DNA from: Zhengella mangrovi
GTDB lineage: Bacteria > Pseudomonadota > Alphaproteobacteria > Rhizobiales > Rhizobiaceae
Length of the DNA stretch: 64,000 nt
Assembly (NCBI RefSeq): GCF_002727065.1
Contig: NZ_PDVP01000015.1
Coordinates: 1-64,000, forward strand
Direction of reading: 5' to 3'
Shown here in pieces: positions 1 through 8,002 of the stretch; the first letter of the stretch is position 1, and each line of letters starts with the position of its first letter. Under the pieces are notes generated by a model. The model was not told where the DNA came from. It saw only the letters and a program-made list of their open reading frames with translations, and did not search any database. Made by a program: the position numbers and the translations under genes.

Positions 1-55
1 TTACCAGCTTCACCGCCTCGATCTTGAACTCGCGGCTGAACTTCCGTCTCGTCAT
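1..55 (-). pseudogene. IS3-family transposase OrfA, N-terminal fragment
   Basis: Read on the minus strand from the ATG at 55, the sequence encodes MTRRKFSREFKIEAVKLV, the typical N-terminus of the helix-turn-helix OrfA of IS3-family elements. The frame runs off the left edge of the window, so it cannot be said whether the gene is intact outside. It points away from the OrfB remnant that follows, so the two are not in the usual orfA-orfB arrangement and the element has probably been rearranged. Confidence 0.7.
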
Positions 56-129
56 ATCCACTCTCCAGTTCCTTGGTCACGATCTTATCTTCGTGTCCAC
101 GAAACCGGCAGCAGGCCATCATCGCATCA

Positions 130-520
130 TGGGCAACCATGCCATGCTGCTGGAGAAGCACACGGCTGTTCGCAAGGGCCGAATCCGCGACGGCAAGGTC
201 ATGGTCATGCGCTCCAATTTGCGCTGGTGCTCCGATGGGCTGGAGTTCACCTAGTGGAACGCCGAGGTCGTTCGCCTCGCTTTCACCATCGACGCCTTCG
301 ACCACGAGATCATCGCCTGGACGGTGGTCGTCAATGCAGGCATCTCCGGCTTCAATGTCCGCGACATGATGGTGGAGGCTGTCGAGAAACGCTTCGGCGC
401 ACCCCGTGCCCAAATGCTATCGAGCATCTCTCGGCCAATGGCTCGGCCTATACAGCGCGGGACACGAGGCTGTTTGCCAAGGCGCTCAATCTGACGCCCT
501 GCTTCACGCCGGTCACCTAA
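130..520 (+). pseudogene. IS3-family transposase OrfB remnant (stop and frameshift)
   Basis: The plus strand encodes a recognisable piece of the IS3-family OrfB integrase core, with RSNLRWCSDGLEFT before and WNAEVVRLAFTIDAFDHEIIAW after an in-frame TAG at 252-254. A frameshift near 410 then moves the frame to APNAIEHLSANGSAYTARDTRLF, which carries the NGSAY motif region of the DDE core. The conserved C-terminal third is missing. With a premature stop, a frameshift and a truncation this is a dead transposase. It marks an old insertion at the left edge of the mobile region. Confidence 0.75.
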
Positions 521-590
521 TCCTATGGCGCGAGTGCCGGAACGCGCATCGTGTCAAGGCGTCCCGGGCCGCCCCGGTGCCGCGCGAAGA

Positions 591-622
591 AAGAAATACC
601 CCACTCCATTATTGGAGCGGGG
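591..622 (-). terminator. Rho-independent terminator after the 161-aa gene
   Basis: A 10-bp stem with one mismatch (CCCCACTCCA at 599-608, TGGAGCGGGG at 613-622) has a four-base loop and, read on the minus strand, is followed by a T-rich tail. It lies just downstream of the stop codon of the minus-strand gene ending at 629 and would end the DUF3768 operon. Confidence 0.6.
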
Positions 623-628
623 AAATGG

Positions 629-1114
629 TCAGAACAGGTTGAACTGACGATCGCCCGGGTTCTTGATCGTGTAGATGGCGCGAGCGGTTTCGATGGTGCG
701 CCTGCCGGCAAAGAGCGGCGTCTCGGCGACATGATTGACGATGTGCCAGCCACCCCAGATACGGAGTCCTGACGCGGTATGAGCGACAGAAAGCCGAGAA
801 AGGCTGCCGGAACCCCCGAAGATACCGAGCGCGATTTCAAGCGCGGCGGTGAGCTCCTCGTCGGTCATGCCATTTTCCATCTGTTTGGAATATCGTCTGA
901 CCAAAGAACGAGTGGCAATCCTGAACACCTCGATCCTGTCGGCCTCGGTGAGCGGCTTGTTGGACGGACGCCCTGACGGCTCCTGCGGTTGCGACTTGTC
1001 CCCGTCCCCAAGTGCCGCTCGCTCCGGCGACAAGCTGCGTTCAGGCAGCCCGGAGTCCTCCTGAGGATGGCCGGTGGCATCTGACGGTGTATTCCCCGCC
1101 TCCGGATATGCCAT
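629..1114 (-). CDS. Hypothetical protein of the mobile element (161 aa)
   Basis: I do not recognise a named family. The first 55 residues are polar, proline- and serine-rich and probably disordered. The rest (about residues 56-161) looks like a small folded alpha/beta domain, with segments such as TEADRIEVFRIATRSLVRRY and an aromatic-rich GLRIWGGWHIVNH. There is no signal peptide or membrane segment. Its ATG overlaps the stop codon of the DUF3768 gene upstream (TGATG), with GGAGGAA just before it, so the two are translationally coupled. The neighbourhood (DUF3768, DUF736) is typical of Rhizobiales plasmids and integrative elements. Function unknown. Confidence 0.65.
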   Translation of the reverse strand: MAYPEAGNTPSDATGHPQEDSGLPERSLSPERAALGDGDKSQPQEPSGRPSNKPLTEADRIEVFRIATRSLVRRYSKQMENGMTDEELTAALEIALGIFGGSGSLSRLSVAHTASGLRIWGGWHIVNHVAETPLFAGRRTIETARAIYTIKNPGDRQFNLF

Positions 1115-1470
1115 CAGTATTCCTCCGCCAGCATGATGGTCAGCACGCGAACGGTTTTCGTGATGTCGGCCGGATCCTCGGAGCCATGCAGCATGTCGGG
1201 CGCATAGGCATCGATCTTCCAGAACAGCTTCTGGCCGTCAAAGGCGAAAGCGCCCAAGTCATGCTCGCCATAGGGATCATTGTCAGCATCAAAGCGATCG
1301 TCGTCGGAAATCGCTTTCAGCAGGGCTGCCGTTTTCAGTTCATCGCCGTCGAGCAGGGCCTGAACTCCGACGGTCATCAGCATGCGTCCAGGAACCATCG
1401 GATCGCGCTTGCGCATCCGGTCGTTGAGGTCCCGGATTGTGGTAGTCCTGTTTTCGCCGGTTTCAGTCAT
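1114..1470 (-). CDS. DUF3768 family protein
   Basis: The 118-residue product has the hallmarks of DUF3768: a TVGVQALL segment in the middle, then NDPYGEHDLGAF, FWKIDAY, and a C-terminal SEDPADITKTVRVLTIMLAEEY. The family is common on alphaproteobacterial plasmids and integrative conjugative elements and has no established function. I chose the ATG at 1470 because AAAGGA lies about 10 bases upstream and homology begins shortly after it; the open frame extends to 1656 but that part looks non-coding. The stop overlaps the start of the next minus-strand gene, forming a two-gene operon. Confidence 0.85.
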   Translation of the reverse strand: MTETGENRTTTIRDLNDRMRKRDPMVPGRMLMTVGVQALLDGDELKTAALLKAISDDDRFDADNDPYGEHDLGAFAFDGQKLFWKIDAYAPDMLHGSEDPADITKTVRVLTIMLAEEY

Positions 1471-1570
1471 GATGGATTGTCCTTTCCCGTTTGCCGCGTC
1501 CGAACCATTCGGGCGCGTCGGCCGGGAGGGGACAGGGAAGTGGCTCAGGGGATTCCCGACCAGCCGGAAA

Positions 1571-1610
1571 CAGAAAAAGGATGCGCAATTCCAGCTGGAA
1601 CAGCGCATCC
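1571..1610 (-). terminator. Rho-independent terminator after the DUF736 gene
   Basis: A long hairpin has outer arms GGATGCGC and GCGCATCC at 1579-1610 with an internal palindrome TTCCAGCTGGAA. On the minus strand it is followed by TTTTTC. It lies about 50 bp beyond the DUF736 stop codon and separates that gene from the DUF3768 operon. Confidence 0.65.
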
Positions 1611-1660
1611 ATGTTGGACCTGGCATCGGAACTAGTGAACGGCACCGAGGCCCCATTCCG

Positions 1661-1981
1661 TCAATCCTGGGGATTCCAGATGATCACGAAATCGTCCTCG
1701 CTGTCGGATCCGGCGGGCCGGCCGAGATTGGCGTAGAGGGTCCGGTTGCCGAACTCCGGCACCGCGAAGGAGATCGACAGGTATTCGTTGCCGCTGGAAA
1801 TGGCGGTCCGCCACCAGGCGGCCCCGATCTCGATATCGCCGGCCATGATCTGGAAGTCGGGCTGGTTTTCAGCGGACTTGCGCTTCGGGAGAAAGAGGAT
1901 GTTGGCACGAATGGACAGCGTGGAGAGCTGGCCCTTGAAGGTACCGTCGGCTTGTCTTGTCACACGACCAATTGCAGGCAT
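1661..1981 (-). CDS. DUF736 family protein
   Basis: The 106-residue product matches DUF736: an N-terminal MPAIGRVTRQADGTFKGQL, a central PDFQIMAGDIEIGAAWWRT, then NEYLSISFAVPEF and a C-terminal FVIIWNP. DUF736 proteins are small, all-beta-looking cytosolic proteins encoded on many rhizobial plasmids and integrative elements, with no known biochemical role. The start at 1981 is supported by AAAAGGAGG about 8 bases upstream; the open frame beyond it to 2284 has no coding character. It is a single transcription unit closed by a strong terminator. Confidence 0.88.
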   Translation of the reverse strand: MPAIGRVTRQADGTFKGQLSTLSIRANILFLPKRKSAENQPDFQIMAGDIEIGAAWWRTAISSGNEYLSISFAVPEFGNRTLYANLGRPAGSDSEDDFVIIWNPQD

Positions 1982-2515
1982 GGCTTTCGCCTCCTTTTGA
2001 TGGAAGATCACGTGGGAAGGGAAGTGGTTGGGAACTGCCAAGGAACTGGCTGTTATCAGCCTACCATGCCCGCGAGGCCTGTTTCGGCTGCGCAATAGAA
2101 ACGGCCAGCTGTCAAGTTTGCTGGAAATGATGATCGGACGCAGGCCTAAGGAAGGGAAGCGGCGCAGGAACGCGAGGCTTGCTGATGCTGCCGACGGCAC
2201 AGCAACTGGATCGACCCATCGGCCGCATCGGCAACAACAATGCCGGCACGATGGTCCAGACTTGAAATCCAAACCAGCGAACAAAACGGAATCGTTCGCT
2301 TCACATCAGCCAAAGCGGCCGCCCAGAGCAGCAGCAAATTTTCAAGCCGGCAGGGAAGACGCAGCAGAGCTATGGTGATCAGCTCGGGAAGGACCGAGGC
2401 GCCAAGAAACGCGCCCTCCCCAAGGGTCGCACAAGATCTGTTTTGCGACCCAAACGCCAGGGAAGGGCTCAACAAAGCCAGATCCTTGTCTGGATCTCGA
2501 CAAGATTCGGTCGGA
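1982..2515. other. Intergenic stretch without a supportable gene
   Basis: About 530 bp between the DUF736 gene and the small membrane protein gene. Open frames occur on both strands but show no recognisable motif or plausible ribosome binding site. It presumably holds the promoter of the DUF736 gene. No repeat or RNA gene seen. Confidence 0.5.
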
Positions 2516-2752
2516 TCAGATCGCCTGGAACAGCGCCAGCAGCACGCCGATCGCGCCGACGGTCATGCCGGTCTGCGTGAGCGCAACGCGCCAAAGATCC
2601 GACTTGGTTGCCAGCGTCTCGCGCGCTTCGGTGCGCGTCAAAATCTCGCGTGCCAATGGCTCGGCCTTGTCGCGGTCGATACCGGCGTCGACCAGCATAT
2701 TCAGGATGTCGATGGATGTCGTTTGCATGGATTGCAGTTTGAATTCTAGCAC
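2516..2752 (-). CDS. Small C-terminally anchored membrane protein (DUF1640-like)
   Basis: The 78-residue product has the layout of short DUF1640/CCDC90-type proteins: an N-terminal helix (DILNMLVDAGIDRDKAEPLAREI), the TRTEARETLATKSDL segment typical of their coiled coil, and one hydrophobic C-terminal helix (TVGAIGVLLALFQAI). Such proteins are common in phages and mobile elements and are of unknown role. The start is uncertain: the frame opens with GTG at 2752, while an internal ATG at 2728 would give 70 residues. It is transcribed toward the DUF736 gene but far from it. Confidence 0.6.
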   Translation of the reverse strand: MLEFKLQSMQTTSIDILNMLVDAGIDRDKAEPLAREILTRTEARETLATKSDLWRVALTQTGMTVGAIGVLLALFQAI

Positions 2753-2903
2753 ACATGCCTATATTCGGCGAATGCGGTGACCTGAAGCTTTGACTGGCAT
2801 GGCGACGGCTTGATCGGATAACAATCAGACTCGAGCCCATCGGGTTCTCTGATATTGAGAAAGACCCGGATGGTCATCCGTCGACGCGGACCAAATACTA
2901 AAA

Positions 2904-2940
2904 AGCAAAAAACCCTCCGGATCCTGTCCGGAGGGTTTTG
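2904..2940 (-). terminator. Strong rho-independent terminator of the primase-like gene
   Basis: The stem CCCTCCGG/CCGGAGGG (2913-2920 and 2928-2935) is flanked by A and T runs on both sides, so it can work in both directions. It lies 25 bp beyond the stop codon of the minus-strand gene at 2964. Confidence 0.85.
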
Positions 2941-2963
2941 TCTGTCGAAGGGTCTCCCCTCCC

Positions 2964-3770
2964 CTACGCCATGTGCAGATGCTCGCAGCCAAGCGTATCC
3001 ATCAGGCCGGAGAGCATTTCCAGTTGCTCCGGTCGGATGCTGTCGGTCAGAAAGCTGACGACATTCGTGATACCGTTCTCGGCAGCCAGCATGACTTCCA
3101 GCGGATCACGAGCGAGGAACAATTCCCCCTCTTCCCCGCTTGGGAGCGCTTCCAGCGCATGGGCGTTGAAGATGATGTCCCAGGGCTTGAAGCCATTGGG
3201 AAAGATCAGCGCCGGACTTTCAGCCTTTACGGTCTGACCGCAATAGGCCACCAGCGTTCCGCTGCGATCATGAACAGGGATGGTCAGCCGCCCGCGCATG
3301 ATCCCCTTCGGCGCATAGCCGGCGCCAAAGTCCGTGCAGGTCTGCGGAGACAGGCCGAGTGCCTGCACCGCTTCGTGCTCGACCTCAAGATAGGTCAGAG
3401 GCTGGAGGCTTCTGACGGCCTCCTTCGTCCTCTCCCGGGGAACTGTCAAACCGCCAGCATTTCCGCCGTTCTCATCCTGCGAGCCGCTTCCCTCCCCCGT
3501 CCTGCGGGAAAGGTCTTCAGCTGCCGCTTTCATCGAAAGGCCGCGGATATGGGACACGAGCGCGATCACATCACCACCCGTCCGTCCACCGAAACAGTAG
3601 AAGGCCGATTTGGCTGGCGTGACCACCAGCGCTCTCGGGCCGCCGCTCCTGCAAGCCGGGCATGGCCCGCGCCATTGCCCGCCGGATTGTTTCATTTCCA
3701 GCCCGAGGTCGGGCAATACACCTTCAATCCGCACGCGCTGCTTGAGCGCGGCGAAGTCCACGAATGGCAT
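2964..3770 (-). CDS. CHC2 zinc-finger primase-like protein, degenerate
   Basis: The 268-residue protein resembles the N-terminal half of DnaG-type primases on mobile elements. Residues 1-70 form a CHC2-like zinc finger (GPCPACRSGGPRA then AFYCFGGRTGGDV). Residues about 125-190 resemble the start of the primase core (GRLTIPVHDRSGTLVAYCGQ), and 220-265 a TOPRIM-like segment. Two oddities are visible. The fourth zinc ligand, normally the second Cys of CFGC, is Gly62, leaving Cys37, Cys40 and Cys59. The acidic EG of the TOPRIM motif reads RD. It may bind DNA without primer synthesis. The ATG at 3770 is preceded by GCAGGAGG; it ends at a strong terminator. Confidence 0.75.
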   Translation of the reverse strand: MPFVDFAALKQRVRIEGVLPDLGLEMKQSGGQWRGPCPACRSGGPRALVVTPAKSAFYCFGGRTGGDVIALVSHIRGLSMKAAAEDLSRRTGEGSGSQDENGGNAGGLTVPRERTKEAVRSLQPLTYLEVEHEAVQALGLSPQTCTDFGAGYAPKGIMRGRLTIPVHDRSGTLVAYCGQTVKAESPALIFPNGFKPWDIIFNAHALEALPSGEEGELFLARDPLEVMLAAENGITNVVSFLTDSIRPEQLEMLSGLMDTLGCEHLHMA

Positions 3771-4050
3771 GGTCGCCTCCTGCAATGATTGGATTTCAAG
3801 GAACCGGATTGGTCTGGGTTCAGTCTATCATGGCCATGGCTGCAAAGGTCGCCGGACCACGGATCCCCGCGATGTCAAATCAGAGGCGTTGAGACAAAAC
3901 CGGCATAAATATCAATATGTAACGCAAATGTGATCAATGAACATGGCGTACCGCCGGGTGTCATCCGACACCATGGCTGCGTATAGCGCACGGTTACCGG
4001 AACAGTTCCTGCTGATAACTGGGATGTCCTTCATGGAAAGGAGGACAGCC

Positions 4051-4566
4051 ATGGATCCGACCAAGCAAACCGACTGGACCTGGTACCAGACCCGCATTCT
4101 CGATCACGAACTGAACGTCGCAGCCATGATGATTGCCAACCGGCTCTTCCCTGCTGGTTTCGATGTCGCCGAGGATGCGCCCGATACCTACGAGAAGCTC
4201 AAGGCGCTGTTTGAATCGGGGAAGCGCTACGTCGTCTATTCCGGTGGATCTGACCGCACGATTTTCGGCGATCCGGAGGTCAACTTCCACTTCCGCGCCT
4301 GGCATGACTGGTGTCATTGGAAGGGAGCCCACGAATTCACCGTGCGCGGAGAATATGACACGTTCCGGATGCAGCACTGCCACCTCGTCGCGATCTACGG
4401 CGACAACGCCATGACAAAACGGTGGCGGCGTATCCTGTTCGCCGACATTGTCGGCCAGAAGCTCCATGAAAAGCGAACCGGGCAATTCCCGGAGGATCAG
4501 TTCAGCTTCGTGAAGGCATGTCTCGAAGGCGGCATCCATGGGGCCTCTTTCGGCGTGCCACGATAG
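4051..4566 (+). CDS. Hypothetical protein with HDWCH motif (171 aa)
   Basis: I do not recognise a characterised family. The product is soluble, without signal or membrane segments. It contains a dense cluster of possible metal ligands, NFHFRAWHDWCHWKGAHEF, in the middle, followed by MQHCHLVAIYGD. The C-terminus (GQFPEDQFSFVKACLEGG) is also well ordered. The clustered His, Asp and Cys suggest a metal site, but this is inference. The start at 4051 follows AAAGGAGGACAGCC; an in-frame upstream ATG at 3937 has no such signal. It is divergent from the primase-like gene, sharing the 280-bp region between them. Confidence 0.7.
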   Translation: MDPTKQTDWTWYQTRILDHELNVAAMMIANRLFPAGFDVAEDAPDTYEKLKALFESGKRYVVYSGGSDRTIFGDPEVNFHFRAWHDWCHWKGAHEFTVRGEYDTFRMQHCHLVAIYGDNAMTKRWRRILFADIVGQKLHEKRTGQFPEDQFSFVKACLEGGIHGASFGVPR

Positions 4567-5064
4567 AGCTGCGCAGAACCCTGACTACCGTGCCGATGCC
4601 CGACAGGATTGGGCGTCGGCATTCCATTTTCTGTAAGGCAGATTGTGAAACGGGCTGCAGGCAGTCGATCGGTACGCAATGGCGAATGCCTGAAAAGCGT
4701 CCAAACAGTGTCCTGGCAGGCATGACCCCTTAGCCCCAGGGTGCCTTGAAGCTGTCAGCAACCGAAGCCGCCACGAGGGCGTTTCTCTCGTCAGGTGTTC
4801 TGTCGAAAATGTTAGAGGCAACCGTCGTTGACGACCGGAACGAAGATGTGCGCGTCGAGCGCAACAGCATCACGCGCGAGAGACCCAGGTAGGGTCAACT
4901 TCATCAGAAAAACAAGGATGATGAAGATGAAGTCACGGTTCGATAGGCCGGCAAATGTTTCCCCCTGGTCAGCTATGTGTTTCGCTGTATGAGGATAGGC
5001 CATGGGGATACAGGCGGAACGATCGTATCCCCCTACCCTGTCCGCAGCGGATTCCACTTCAGAT
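4567..5064. other. Intergenic stretch between convergent genes
   Basis: About 500 bp between the plus-strand gene ending at 4566 and the terminator of the minus-strand DUF932 gene. Open frames here show no recognisable protein features. No RNA gene or repeat was found. Confidence 0.5.
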
Positions 5065-5093
5065 AAAAAACAAGCCCCCGGGTTCGAGGGCTT
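5065..5093 (-). terminator. Rho-independent terminator of the DUF932 gene
   Basis: Read on the minus strand, the stem AGCCC/GGGCT encloses a GC-rich loop and is followed by TTGTTTTTT. It begins 9 bp beyond the stop codon at 5102. Confidence 0.75.
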
Positions 5094-5101
5094 GGTAGTC
5101 T

Positions 5102-5818
5102 TCAATGAACGCGTTCGCAGATGCCGTCGATCAACTTGTGCAGTTGGGCGGCGGTTGCCGGGTTCTCGGCGATGCGGCCTTCAAGGGCATGGGTTGCCGC
5201 GTTGAAGAGCCGGTAGGCGGAGCGGTCTCCCCAATCGAAATCCGGGGTCTCCCACTGGGTTGCGACATCGGCGATCCTTTGGACGTTGATGATGCCGCTT
5301 CGGTACATTTCCATGATCCCGTGATCCGCCATCGCGTCGGTCAGAGGCGTGTTTCGATAGGTCGTGAAGCAGCGATGCTGCGCCTCCCTTTGATCGGCAA
5401 GCGGCTCGATGATCTGCATGATGAGTGATGGCAGGTCCCTGACAGCATTCACGGTATGCCGGCGCATGACCGTGTTCTCGCCGATGAAAGCGAGATTGTC
5501 ACAGACGAAGACGCGACTGCCGAAGGAAATGCCGACCGGGAACTTCTTGTCGTTCGAGTTGCGCAAGCCAACCGTGTCTTCGTAGTCACCGTACTGGCTG
5601 CGCAGCGATAGCAGGCCGAAGAAACGCAGACCGTCGTCCGTCAGGCCGTAGTGCTCCTCGGTCACCTCGTGACCGTAGAAGGACAATGTGTGGCGGACCA
5701 GGTCAACGACGCGGTGATGCGGGATCGGGACATGCGACTTGGTGGCCGGTGGTGTTTCGACCATGCGGAGGTGTTCATAGGGAACCTCCTCCGCTCCGCA
5801 GTGGAGCATGAGTGTCAT
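5102..5818 (-). CDS. DUF932 family protein
   Basis: The 238-residue product matches the DUF932 family of phage- and plasmid-related proteins. Landmarks are the N-terminal substrate-like segment ending HVPIPHHRVVDLV, the central YGLTDDGLRFFGLLSL, NDKKFPVGISFGSRVFVCDNLAF (the VFVCDNLAF block is characteristic) and a helical C-terminal half. The family is widespread on rhizobial plasmids and integrative elements; its function is not established, though links to DNA recombination or plasmid maintenance have been suggested. The ATG at 5818 has AGGAGG about 7 bases upstream. It is a single-gene unit with its own terminator. Confidence 0.88.
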   Translation of the reverse strand: MTLMLHCGAEEVPYEHLRMVETPPATKSHVPIPHHRVVDLVRHTLSFYGHEVTEEHYGLTDDGLRFFGLLSLRSQYGDYEDTVGLRNSNDKKFPVGISFGSRVFVCDNLAFIGENTVMRRHTVNAVRDLPSLIMQIIEPLADQREAQHRCFTTYRNTPLTDAMADHGIMEMYRSGIINVQRIADVATQWETPDFDWGDRSAYRLFNAATHALEGRIAENPATAAQLHKLIDGICERVH

Positions 5819-6278
5819 CGGATTCCTCCTGTTTCAAAGAACGGATTGGATACCCATTCATTCTACCGCGCCGGACAGAGCCGGCGCGGCTTCGAGGTGG
5901 ATAAACCGGATGAAATCGACCGGCGGCTCGGTGTCCGGAACCCGTGCCCCTTTCCCCCATTCAATTTTGACAGAAGCCGGGATCGGTGGGTTAGGAAGTT
6001 GCCGTCGCAAACGCCAACGCAATGCAAGAGTTCGAATGTTATGTGGCCGCCGGGATGGTGCTGACCGCGGCCTTATGCTGCCAGCCATCGAACTAACGCA
6101 ATGGCGTTGGGAACGGACAGTCAGATATCGGGATGCAACCTTGTGGAGGCAGCCATAGGTTAAATGCCGGTCGCGATGGGGGCTCCAAAGCCAGTGAAGA
6201 TCCCGATGGCTTACGGGAAAACTATAGGAGGCTGCGGTTGAGATTATGTCCTGGAAGTAGCGATGAAGGGCTGTACAC
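5819..6278. other. Intergenic stretch without a supportable gene
   Basis: About 460 bp upstream of the DUF932 gene and downstream of the minus-strand gene ending at 6279. It should hold the DUF932 promoter. The frames present are arginine-rich shadow translations with no motif. Nothing else seen. Confidence 0.45.
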
Positions 6279-7010
6279 CTACCAGGTCCATTCGAGCTTG
6301 AGCGCCTGATGCGGTTTGGGCTTGGCGATATCCCACACGATCGACTTTTGACTGTACAGGTTGATGATGCGAGCCGACGTGTCGGCTGGTTTCTCAGTTG
6401 CGCCTTCGACGATCTTTGACGCAATCAATTTCGGGGGGCGCTCCGCTGGGAAGTGGACTTGAAGGATGAGGTGTCCAGTCGGATAGGTGAATTCCTGCGT
6501 CCAGTGCTCATGCGGGCGTGTGAACGAGCCAAGCAGGTCGGCCGAATACACATTCGCGAAATGCTCACCGCAGCTGACCGAGCTGCCAAGATTGATCTGC
6601 GAGACATAAAAGCCACGTTCCACAACGGTGTCGACGATCGTGCCGCACATCGTGACAAAGCCCGCCGCAACATGCTCCGCGGTCACCGCTTCCTGGTAAG
6701 TCGTCGTGGTGTGATGTGCGACGAAGAATGTCGTCTTTCGATATCGGGCTCGACAGCCTGAGGCGTCGAATAGAAACAACTGAACCAGGGTAAAGACCGA
6801 AGACAGCTCGCCAGACGAGTTCGGAGCATCTGATCCGCGATTCCAGGGTAGTTGTCGCGAGACGGGCTTGAGCGCCCAATAGGTGCCGGATCGGATTTGG
6901 TCGCCGGCGTAAGCGGCGATCGCAGCGGCAATCAGGGCGAAAAAGGCAACAAATGCCGCCAACGCATTTCCCGCGACGATTTCATAGACCCTTTCCCATC
7001 CATTGACCAT
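6279..7010 (-). CDS. Hypothetical membrane-anchored protein (243 aa)
   Basis: No family is recognised. After a short N-terminus (MVNGWERVYEIVAGN) there is one strongly hydrophobic helix (LAAFVAFFALIAAAIAAYAG, about residues 16-35), then a soluble domain of some 200 residues with many beta-prone segments (KTTFFVAHHTTTTYQE, HLILQVHFP). This suggests a bitopic inner-membrane protein. I prefer the ATG at 7010; the frame extends to 7058 but that part is occupied by a perfect hairpin (7022-7050). The gene is divergent from the XRE regulator at 7266 and shares with it the two palindromes at 7166-7214, so the pair may be co-regulated. Confidence 0.55.
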   Translation of the reverse strand: MVNGWERVYEIVAGNALAAFVAFFALIAAAIAAYAGDQIRSGTYWALKPVSRQLPWNRGSDAPNSSGELSSVFTLVQLFLFDASGCRARYRKTTFFVAHHTTTTYQEAVTAEHVAAGFVTMCGTIVDTVVERGFYVSQINLGSSVSCGEHFANVYSADLLGSFTRPHEHWTQEFTYPTGHLILQVHFPAERPPKLIASKIVEGATEKPADTSARIINLYSQKSIVWDIAKPKPHQALKLEWTW

Positions 7011-7021
7011 TCCTACAATTA

Positions 7022-7050
7022 TGGCGCACTTCCCGATTGGAAGTGCGCCA
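7022..7050 (-). repeat. Perfect 12-bp hairpin in the leader of the membrane-protein gene
   Basis: TGGCGCACTTCC (7022-7033) and its exact complement GGAAGTGCGCCA (7039-7050) are separated by five bases. The hairpin lies 11 bp upstream of the ATG at 7010, where the ribosome would load. No T-run follows on the minus strand, so it is not a typical terminator. Confidence 0.6.
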
Positions 7051-7165
7051 CAATCCACAGCCCTCTGAAAGACGAGGGTTCGGCGACTTATCCTTTGCCG
7101 CCACCGCTAAATGCCAGAACAATGCTCATTGAAGTATCCTCTGTTCGAACGTCACGGGTGAATCC

Positions 7166-7214
7166 TAGTTGATATTCCACTAATGACGCAAGTCGGTTAG
7201 TTGATTTTCGACTA
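7166..7214. promoter_or_regulatory. Two tandem 17-bp palindromes, likely XRE operator
   Basis: Two copies of TAGTTGA-N3-TCNACTA lie at 7166-7182 and 7198-7214, 32 bp apart (about three helical turns). They sit in the divergent intergenic region between the XRE regulator (start 7266) and the membrane-protein gene (start 7010). Paired dyads of this size are the usual arrangement for an autoregulating XRE/Cro-type protein. Binding is inferred. Confidence 0.55.
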
Positions 7215-7265
7215 AACACCCAGTGAACGTATTGAGGCTGCCAACTACCAAATCGGAGGTCGGGC

Positions 7266-7511
7266 ATGCCTCGAACACTTGGTCGGCCACGTCACGAAGC
7301 CTTGCGGAGCTTCATCGTCGAGCAGCGAGAGCGAGCGGGCCTCACACAGCACGAAATGTCGGCGAGACTCAAACGCCCCCAATCATTCATCGCCAGCATC
7401 GAGACTGGCCAGCGTCGGGTCGATGTGGTCGAGCTGCTTGATCTGGCTGAAGCCATTGGATTTGATCCGCACGATGCCGTGCGAAGGCTCTTGAGCGTAG
7501 CAGCCGATTAA
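7266..7511 (+). CDS. XRE-family helix-turn-helix regulator
   Basis: The 81-residue protein is essentially a single Cro/C1-type HTH domain: LRSFIVEQRERAGLTQHEMSARLKRPQSFIASIETGQRRVDVVELLDLAEAIGFDP covers the five helices, with the recognition helix around RPQSFIASIETGQR. GGAGGTCGGGC precedes the ATG at 7266. It is divergent from the membrane-protein gene. Two palindromes in the shared intergenic region are its likely operator. Solitary short XRE proteins in mobile elements usually control excision, transfer or a neighbouring toxin or membrane gene; which applies here cannot be told. Confidence 0.85.
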   Translation: MPRTLGRPRHEALRSFIVEQRERAGLTQHEMSARLKRPQSFIASIETGQRRVDVVELLDLAEAIGFDPHDAVRRLLSVAAD

Positions 7512-8002
7512 GTCGGGTACCAACGACACGTTTAGATCGTTGCTTTGGAAAAGGCTGTTTCCGGTTGCTTTCTGGCGGCTTGCAAGCGTTGCAGGCCCAA
7601 GTGCACATTGATTGCGGCTCGCATAATCGAAGAACCCATCTGTCTTTGGCGATTCACGGGCTTGATCCTGCAATTGACCGAGACCAACAAAGGCAGAATT
7701 GAGAACGCATTTTCGCAGGGCAGCTTCGGGGCTGTGGGGAGACTAGCTGGTTTCGTCCAGCTTTCGAGAAAAGCGGCCATTCGAATTCATAAAATGCATT
7801 GGCGCTTTCGGCCCTATGCGGACTTCCGTCAGGTCGGTCATGTCGCGACGCACCTTTCGCATTCCTGCCATGCGTGCTTCTTGCAGCATTTCCAGGGAGC
7901 AATTGTCGGCAATGCGGACAAAGCGGACATTCGTTCCGAGAGCATCGACTTGCTGCCAGAGGCAAGCAACAGGCGGTGGCCACTATGGCCTCGCTTTGTG
8001 TC
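7512..8002. other. Intergenic stretch between convergent genes
   Basis: About 490 bp between the XRE gene and the 3' end of the FG-GAP gene. No open frame has convincing coding features, and no terminator with a clear T-run was found. Confidence 0.45.

Noticed and set aside
4812-5105. 97-codon minus-strand frame downstream of DUF932
   Set aside because: It covers the DUF932 terminator hairpin and has no family resemblance or ribosome binding site.
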